From: an uncultured Pelagibacteraceae bacterium
GTDB taxonomy: Bacteria > Pseudomonadota > Alphaproteobacteria > Pelagibacterales > Pelagibacteraceae
DNA: 36,957 nt
Direction of reading: 5' to 3'
NCBI GenBank assembly: GCA_902578325.1
Contig: CACHCM010000007.1
Location: 1-36,957, forward strand
Part shown: in pieces, positions 32,867 to 36,957 of the stretch
How positions within the stretch are numbered: position 1 is the stretch's first letter
Layout: each line of letters opens with the position of its first letter
Made by a program: the position numbers and the translations under genes
Notes under the pieces: generated by a model
The model's input: the letters and a program-made list of their open reading frames with translations, nothing else
What the model was told of the DNA's origin: nothing
The model's database searches: none

Positions 32867-34585
32867 ATGAGATTAAGCTCTAGTATAAAATTGTTATTTA
32901 AAAATTTGTCTTTAAAATTGAAGGTTAAATTATTTTTTATTTTCACTATTATAATTATCAATTCTTTCACAGAGATTGTTACAATTGGCAGTGTGATCCC
33001 CTTAATAACAATTCTTATAGATCCTAGTTATTTAACTAATTTACCTTATGTAAACGAAATTTTAAATTTCTTTAATATTAAAGATCAGAATGTATCTATT
33101 TTTATTCTTATTTCTTTTATCTCTTTAATTTTTTTTTCAGCATTCATAAATATTATTTTTATCACAATTAATGTTAATTTTTCAAAAGAAACAGCAAAAT
33201 TTTTAACAAAGAAAATTTTTTCTAATTATTTAGCGCAAACTTATGAAAATAGTATATCCAGACATACCTCAAAATATTATTCTGCAATTATAGAGAAAAC
33301 AAATGGAGTATTATTAATCGTTCAAAGTTTAGTGTTAGGATTATCTAACGCTTTTATTCTGTTAATTATTTTTTTGACGATTTTAATTTATGATCAAAAT
33401 AATAGTATATTAATAGTCATTTTTTTTGGTTTATTATATTTTTTTATAAGTATTTTTTTAAAAAAATATGTAAAAAAATTATCAAAAGATGTAACCCAAT
33501 TTACCTCAAATAGAAGTAAATTTTTATCTGAGGCATTTAAAATATTAAGAATTATAACATTAAACAAAAATGAAAATCTATTTAAAAATCTATTTAAAAG
33601 AGTAGAAGATAATTACAGAAGTGCAGAGTCAAAAATTTTAATATTTAGTCAAATTCCAAAATTTATTCTTGAAAGTATTGGAATTATTACTTTAGTAATT
33701 ATTGCAATGTATTTGAAAAATTCTGATTTTAATAATGATAATATATTATTTTATCTTGCGGTAATCGCATTTGCTGCACAAAGATCACTTCCAAGAATAA
33801 ATCAAATATTTACATCATGGTTTAATATTAGATCAATGGAGAACAATTTAAATGATGTTAATGAACTTTCGAAGGTTAAAGTTAAGAAACAAAATTCCAA
33901 AAAAACAATTAAATTTAAAAACAAAATTGAATTAAAAAACCTTTTTTTTAAATATACTTCAAACAAGAAAAGTGTTTTAAAAAATATAAATTTTACTGTT
34001 AAAAAGGGAGAAAAAATATTTATTTTTGGAAAGAGTGGTAGTGGAAAAAGTACGTTTTTAGATATTATTTTGGGTCTTCTTATACCAAGTCGTGGAAGTG
34101 TAAAAGTTGACAACAGAAATGTAACAAAAATTGGAATTTATAATTTTAGAAATTTAATTTCTTCTGTATCTCAAGCAAATTTTCTTTTAGATGACACTAT
34201 AAAGAATAATATTACACTTAATAGAAGCATTAATAATCAAGAAAACTCTAAGCTGAAATATGCTTGTAAACAGGCAGAAATTTATGAATTTATACATAAT
34301 TTGGATAAAAAATTAGATACAAATCTAGGTGAAAGCGGTTTTAAAATATCTGGAGGTCAAAGACAAAGAATTGCTATTGCTAGATCATTATTTAAAAATC
34401 ATCAAATATTAATTTTTGATGAGGCCACAAATTCTTTAGACAGTAAAACAGAAAAGAAAATTATTGAGAACTTAATAAATGTATCGGATTTAACTTTTAT
34501 TTGTGTTTCTCATAATAATAAATTAAGTAATCTATTTGATAAGACATATAAGTTTAATAATGGAAATATAAAATTACTAAAATAA
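32867..34585 (+). CDS. ABC transporter (half-size exporter), probable lipid-linked glycan flippase
   Basis: A 572-residue half-transporter. About six membrane helices occupy residues 20-310. The nucleotide-binding domain has Walker A FGKSGSGKSTFLD, a Q-loop near SVSQANFLLDD, the signature ISGGQRQRIAIARSL and Walker B ILIFDEATNSLD, then the switch His in CVSHNN. The layout is that of MsbA and PglK. Within a glycan island it most likely flips a lipid-linked oligosaccharide across the inner membrane as a homodimer. A TATAAT (32828-32833) lies in the 45-base gap upstream with only a weak -35, and an AT-only hairpin precedes the ATG. Confidence 0.92.
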   Translation: MRLSSSIKLLFKNLSLKLKVKLFFIFTIIIINSFTEIVTIGSVIPLITILIDPSYLTNLPYVNEILNFFNIKDQNVSIFILISFISLIFFSAFINIIFITINVNFSKETAKFLTKKIFSNYLAQTYENSISRHTSKYYSAIIEKTNGVLLIVQSLVLGLSNAFILLIIFLTILIYDQNNSILIVIFFGLLYFFISIFLKKYVKKLSKDVTQFTSNRSKFLSEAFKILRIITLNKNENLFKNLFKRVEDNYRSAESKILIFSQIPKFILESIGIITLVIIAMYLKNSDFNNDNILFYLAVIAFAAQRSLPRINQIFTSWFNIRSMENNLNDVNELSKVKVKKQNSKKTIKFKNKIELKNLFFKYTSNKKSVLKNINFTVKKGEKIFIFGKSGSGKSTFLDIILGLLIPSRGSVKVDNRNVTKIGIYNFRNLISSVSQANFLLDDTIKNNITLNRSINNQENSKLKYACKQAEIYEFIHNLDKKLDTNLGESGFKISGGQRQRIAIARSLFKNHQILIFDEATNSLDSKTEKKIIENLINVSDLTFICVSHNNKLSNLFDKTYKFNNGNIKLLK

Positions 34586-34607
34586 ACTGGATTTTATAAT
34601 TAAGTTT

Positions 34608-34637
34608 TTGAAATAAAGTTTGCAAAACGAATATAAT
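34608..34637 (+). promoter_or_regulatory. Probable promoter of the SIS isomerase gene
   Basis: TTGAAA (34608-34613), an 18-base spacer and a perfect TATAAT (34632-34637), 17 bases before the ATG at 34655. It sits in the 69-base gap after the ABC transporter. Confidence 0.55.
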
Positions 34638-34654
34638 GAATTAAAAAAAATAAT

Positions 34655-35290
34655 ATGAAGAAAAAAAACAAGTTTCCCAATCAAAAATATAAAAGTGTAA
34701 AAAATTTTTTTATTGATTATTTATCAGATTTAAATTCAAGTTTTAATTCACTAGATATAGATATATTAAAAAAAATAATTCTATTATTAAAAAAAAGCTA
34801 TAATCAAAAAAATAAAAAAATATTTATATGTGGAAATGGTGGATCCGCAGCTTTATCTGATCATTACGCATGTGATCATCAAAAGATATTATTTGAAACA
34901 AAAAAATTAAAACCAATTATTATAAGCTTAGTAGCAAATTCTGCATTGGGGACAGCAATTTCAAATGATGTAAATTATAAATCTATATTTTCTGAACAAT
35001 TAAAACAAATGGCAAGAGATGGAGATATATTGATTGTAATTTCTGCCTCAGGAAATTCTAAGAATGTAATAGAGGCAATTAAATGGGCAAATAAAAATAA
35101 AATTACTTCTATAAGTTTCACAGGTTTCGATGGCGGTATAGTAAAAAAAATTTCAAAATATAATTTACATATAGAGTCTAATAACTATGGTGTAATAGAG
35201 GCTAATCATCAGTCAATTATAAATATAATTTCACAATATATTAAAATGGATGTTTTAAGTTTAAATCAAATCAGAAAAATTAAATTTTAA
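34655..35290 (+). CDS. SIS-domain sugar isomerase, GmhA-like
   Basis: A 211-residue SIS protein. KIFICGNGGSAALSDHYACDH is the phosphate-binding loop with the first His of the GmhA site; IISLVANSALGTAISNDVNY, GDILIVISASGNSKNVIEAI and ISFTGFDGG are conserved in sedoheptulose-7-phosphate isomerases. The C-terminal motif, commonly VEDSHQSLMHI, reads IEANHQSIINI: one His is retained but the last His, catalytic in GmhA, is Asn. It may still bind sugar phosphate. The product, a heptose 7-phosphate, would feed the kinases at 10541 or 31445. Its end overlaps the minus-strand gene by 30 bases. Confidence 0.88.
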   Translation: MKKKNKFPNQKYKSVKNFFIDYLSDLNSSFNSLDIDILKKIILLLKKSYNQKNKKIFICGNGGSAALSDHYACDHQKILFETKKLKPIIISLVANSALGTAISNDVNYKSIFSEQLKQMARDGDILIVISASGNSKNVIEAIKWANKNKITSISFTGFDGGIVKKISKYNLHIESNNYGVIEANHQSIINIISQYIKMDVLSLNQIRKIKF

Positions 35291-36475
35291 AAAATATTTA
35301 ATTGCTGTTTCAAAAGATTTAAATTTGAACTTTGAATTTTGATCAATTTTATCTTCAATATTAATACTTTTAATATTGATTTTTTTTAGTGGTAATTTTT
35401 TTTTTCTGCTAAAAATTATAAAAGATTTATTTAGATTAATATTAAATGTTTTAGTAATTTTTTTTAATATTTTAATTTTATTTTGTTTATTATTTAAATT
35501 GTCAAAAGCAATTTCATCTATATAACAATTTTTTTTGCCTAAAAATGTTTCAAATTCTAAAATTTGTTTATTAGTATTGCTAATATTTAATTTATCTTTT
35601 TTATTATTATCCATAATCATTATAGTTAAAAATCCATCTTTATTGAGTTTTTTTAATAATTTAAAAGCTTCGTCATTTAAATTATTTTTATCTTTTAAAT
35701 AAGTATTTTTCTTATCTTTTTTGAAAAAATTTTGATCAAAAAAGAAAGCAGGTTTTTTTTTATTTAAGTTTCCTTTTTTAAATTTATTTGAATTGAATTC
35801 TTTTATTGCTGTTTTATATCTTTTGGGTGTACCTATGTCTTTTGTATATTCTCTACTTTTGTACGCATAGACTTTGTAATTTTTTTTTAAGATTTTCGGA
35901 AGAAAATCTAAACTAAAGTCCTGGTATTTATTTTTTTTTAGATTTTTAAATAGTTTTGCTTTTATTATGTAAATACCTGCCAAACTTAAATTACCTATTA
36001 TTCTTTTTTTATGTGGTTTGTGAAAAAAGTTTTTAATTTTTTTATTATGGTTTATTTCTAATAAATCACTATCATAAGGATGATCATTTGGATGAACGAA
36101 TAGTGTTAAATCACTTTTTTTTATTTTATGAAATCTGATAAATTTTTGTAAGTCTATGTTAAATAAAATATCAGAATAAATCACTAGTAAATCTTTTATT
36201 TTATAAGAATTTAATATTTCAAGACATCCTGCTGTACCTAATTTTTTAGTTTCTTTTAAAAAAGTAAATTTACAGGATCTTATTTTATTTAAATGATTTA
36301 TAATTATTTTGTCATCATTTTTTATAGCAATAAAAATATTACGATTGATTTTTTTTAATTGATCTATTTGAATGTCTAGAATTGTCTTGTTATTAAACTT
36401 TAATAAAGCTTTTTGTTTTCTAATAATTTTTTTGATTCTATTCCCGTCGCCTCCAGCAACAATAAAAGGATACAT
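35261..36475 (-). CDS. HddC-like nucleotidyltransferase fused to a degenerate GmhB-like HAD domain
   Basis: A 404-residue fusion. Residues 1-230 are a nucleotidyltransferase: FIVAGGDGNRI (GGxGTR altered to GGDGNR), KKLGTAGCLE, LVIYSDILFNID, LAGIYIIKAKLF, and YTKDIGTPKRY. These resemble D-glycero-D-manno-heptose 1-phosphate guanylyltransferase. Residues 240-404 keep the spacing of GmhB HAD phosphatase, with PAFFFDQNFF, LKKLNKDGFLTIMIMDN, FNINLNKSFIIF and a final IKYFL. The catalytic DxD is DQN, the motif II Thr/Ser, the Lys motif and the GDxxxD are not present, and the CxH zinc loop is missing. The HAD part is probably inactive; the NT part may be functional. The fusion architecture is known; its decay is the unusual point. 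Confidence 0.8.
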   Translation of the reverse strand: MYPFIVAGGDGNRIKKIIRKQKALLKFNNKTILDIQIDQLKKINRNIFIAIKNDDKIIINHLNKIRSCKFTFLKETKKLGTAGCLEILNSYKIKDLLVIYSDILFNIDLQKFIRFHKIKKSDLTLFVHPNDHPYDSDLLEINHNKKIKNFFHKPHKKRIIGNLSLAGIYIIKAKLFKNLKKNKYQDFSLDFLPKILKKNYKVYAYKSREYTKDIGTPKRYKTAIKEFNSNKFKKGNLNKKKPAFFFDQNFFKKDKKNTYLKDKNNLNDEAFKLLKKLNKDGFLTIMIMDNNKKDKLNISNTNKQILEFETFLGKKNCYIDEIAFDNLNNKQNKIKILKKITKTFNINLNKSFIIFSRKKKLPLKKINIKSINIEDKIDQNSKFKFKSFETAIKYFLKFNFSDLI

Positions 36476-36521
36476 TTATTTATTAAATTTTAAAGTTTTT
36501 TTATTATTTAAACTTATACAA

Positions 36522-36542
36522 TATATTAATTAAATTAATATA
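36522..36542. repeat. 21-bp AT-only palindrome upstream of the HddC-like gene
   Basis: TATATTAATT and its reverse complement separated by one A, 47 bases before the start of the minus-strand gene. With no G or C it can easily occur by chance, but it lies in the likely promoter region. Confidence 0.25.
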
Positions 36543-36587
36543 CAATTATTTATTAAGTGTAATTAATTTTTTTAAAATATTAAAAAA

Positions 36588-36610
36588 AAATATTAAAAAA
36601 TTTAATATTT
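36588..36610 (-). terminator. AT-only hairpin followed by T-run after the UPF0104 gene
   Basis: On the minus strand AAATATTAAA and TTTAATATTT can pair around a three-base loop, starting at the stop codon and followed by a T-run. It is terminator-like in shape, but the stem has no G-C pair and would be weak. Confidence 0.3.
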
Positions 36611-36957
36611 AAAATTTAAAAAAAATTTTAATTGATATGATTAATCCCACTAATGCAGCAGGTATACCTCTGCTGAGAAAAAAAATCCCAATCAGCAATA
36701 TCTCTTCTAAAGTAAATATATTTAATAATAATAATGCTGTTTCTCTCGCACCAACACCGTTAAAACTTATTGGTATAGAACTTATTATTGATATGTAAGA
36801 TAATATAAAAGCAGAGTGGTAAATATTAGAATTAAACAAATTAAATGAGTGCAAAAAAATTATAAAGTGAATTAAACTCAAAGAAAAAATTATAATATTA
36901 CAAATCAATAACTTTTTATTTATGTAGAATTCTAACAAAAGCTTAAGGTATTTTGAT
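36609..36957 (-). CDS. UPF0104/LPG-synthase-type membrane protein, C-terminal part
   Basis: The track lists 36609-36938 with a TTG start, but the frame stays open to the window edge, so this is the C-terminal ~116 residues of a larger protein. Three to four hydrophobic helices are visible. The segment ISFNGVGARETALLLL matches the hallmark PxSxxGxGxRE signature of the lysylphosphatidylglycerol synthase transmembrane region (UPF0104/AglD group). Members include lipid flippases and transporters in glycan and lipid pathways. Its end is 133 bases upstream of the HddC-like gene, in the same direction, with an AT-only hairpin after the stop. The specific role is unknown. Confidence 0.8.
   Translation of the reverse strand, partial: SKYLKLLLEFYINKKLLICNIIIFSLSLIHFIIFLHSFNLFNSNIYHSAFILSYISIISSIPISFNGVGARETALLLLNIFTLEEILLIGIFFLSRGIPAALVGLIISIKIFFKF

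Noticed and set aside
33802-34113. 103-aa minus-strand ORF
   Set aside because: Antisense of the ABC transporter nucleotide-binding domain.
36522-36542. AT-only palindrome as a firm operator
   Set aside because: Pure A/T sequence makes chance palindromes frequent here; kept only as a low-confidence repeat.
1-36957. CRISPR arrays, tRNAs, rRNAs, insertion sequences, attachment sites
   Set aside because: No regularly spaced repeats, no tRNA-like cloverleaf noticed, no transposase or integrase motifs in any frame.

Overview
The window is a very AT-rich stretch (proteins full of Lys, Asn and Ile, long A/T runs) with almost no intergenic space. It reads as a surface-glycan (O-antigen, capsule or exopolysaccharide) biosynthesis island. 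The compact, overlapping genes, low GC, Gram-negative features (TonB receptor with signal peptide, heptose-type genes) and TTGACA-type promoter fit a streamlined marine proteobacterium such as SAR11 or a relative. That assignment is an inference from style; no rRNA or core marker is present. I see no tRNA, rRNA, CRISPR, transposase or integrase, and no gene-free stretch longer than 300 bases.

Layout. 1-2835: a 5'-truncated sialic-acid-synthase (NeuB) fragment on the minus strand abuts a glycosyltransferase/CMP-sugar cytidylyltransferase fusion that also lacks its natural N-terminus, followed by a UDP-glucuronate 4-epimerase-like gene. 2838-4196: a DUF4910 aminopeptidase-like gene on the minus strand. 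4327-9866: a plus-strand cassette of FkbH-like protein, acyl carrier protein, AAC(3)-like acyltransferase, VOC protein, glycosyltransferase-like protein and PhyH dioxygenase, suggesting ACP-borne acyl decoration of a sugar. 9859-11572: a minus-strand GHMP sugar kinase and cytidylyltransferase-like pair. 11609-17348: a CgeB-like glycosyltransferase candidate, SDR genes, an RmlC-like epimerase, a methyltransferase and a TIGR04372-type glycosyltransferase.

17341-19952 (minus) is a different kind of unit: a strong promoter, a clear cobalamin riboswitch, a BtuB-like TonB receptor and a small membrane protein (DUF6580-like). It is a B12-repressed uptake operon lodged inside the glycan island.

20006-30116: two SDRs, then a tight run of two-subunit transketolase, zinc alcohol dehydrogenase, methyltransferase, two tandem C-methyltransferase-type proteins, a WbuC cupin and a B12-binding-type radical SAM protein. 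I infer a pathway making a branched and/or C-methylated sugar. 30128-36475: an RmlD-like SDR broken by one base in an A10 tract, then separate RfaE2-like nucleotidyltransferase and RfaE1-like kinase genes, a small HAD phosphatase, an ABC flippase, a GmhA-like SIS isomerase and, on the minus strand, an HddC-like nucleotidyltransferase fused to a HAD domain that has lost its catalytic motifs. These resemble a diverged heptose activation pathway. The window closes with a partial UPF0104/LPG-synthase-type membrane protein.

Most notable: the double 5' truncation at about 548-556; the riboswitch-controlled B12 module near a B12-type radical SAM enzyme; the transketolase/C-methyltransferase cluster; the FkbH-ACP-acyltransferase cassette; the A10 frameshift; and the pseudo-HAD fusion.
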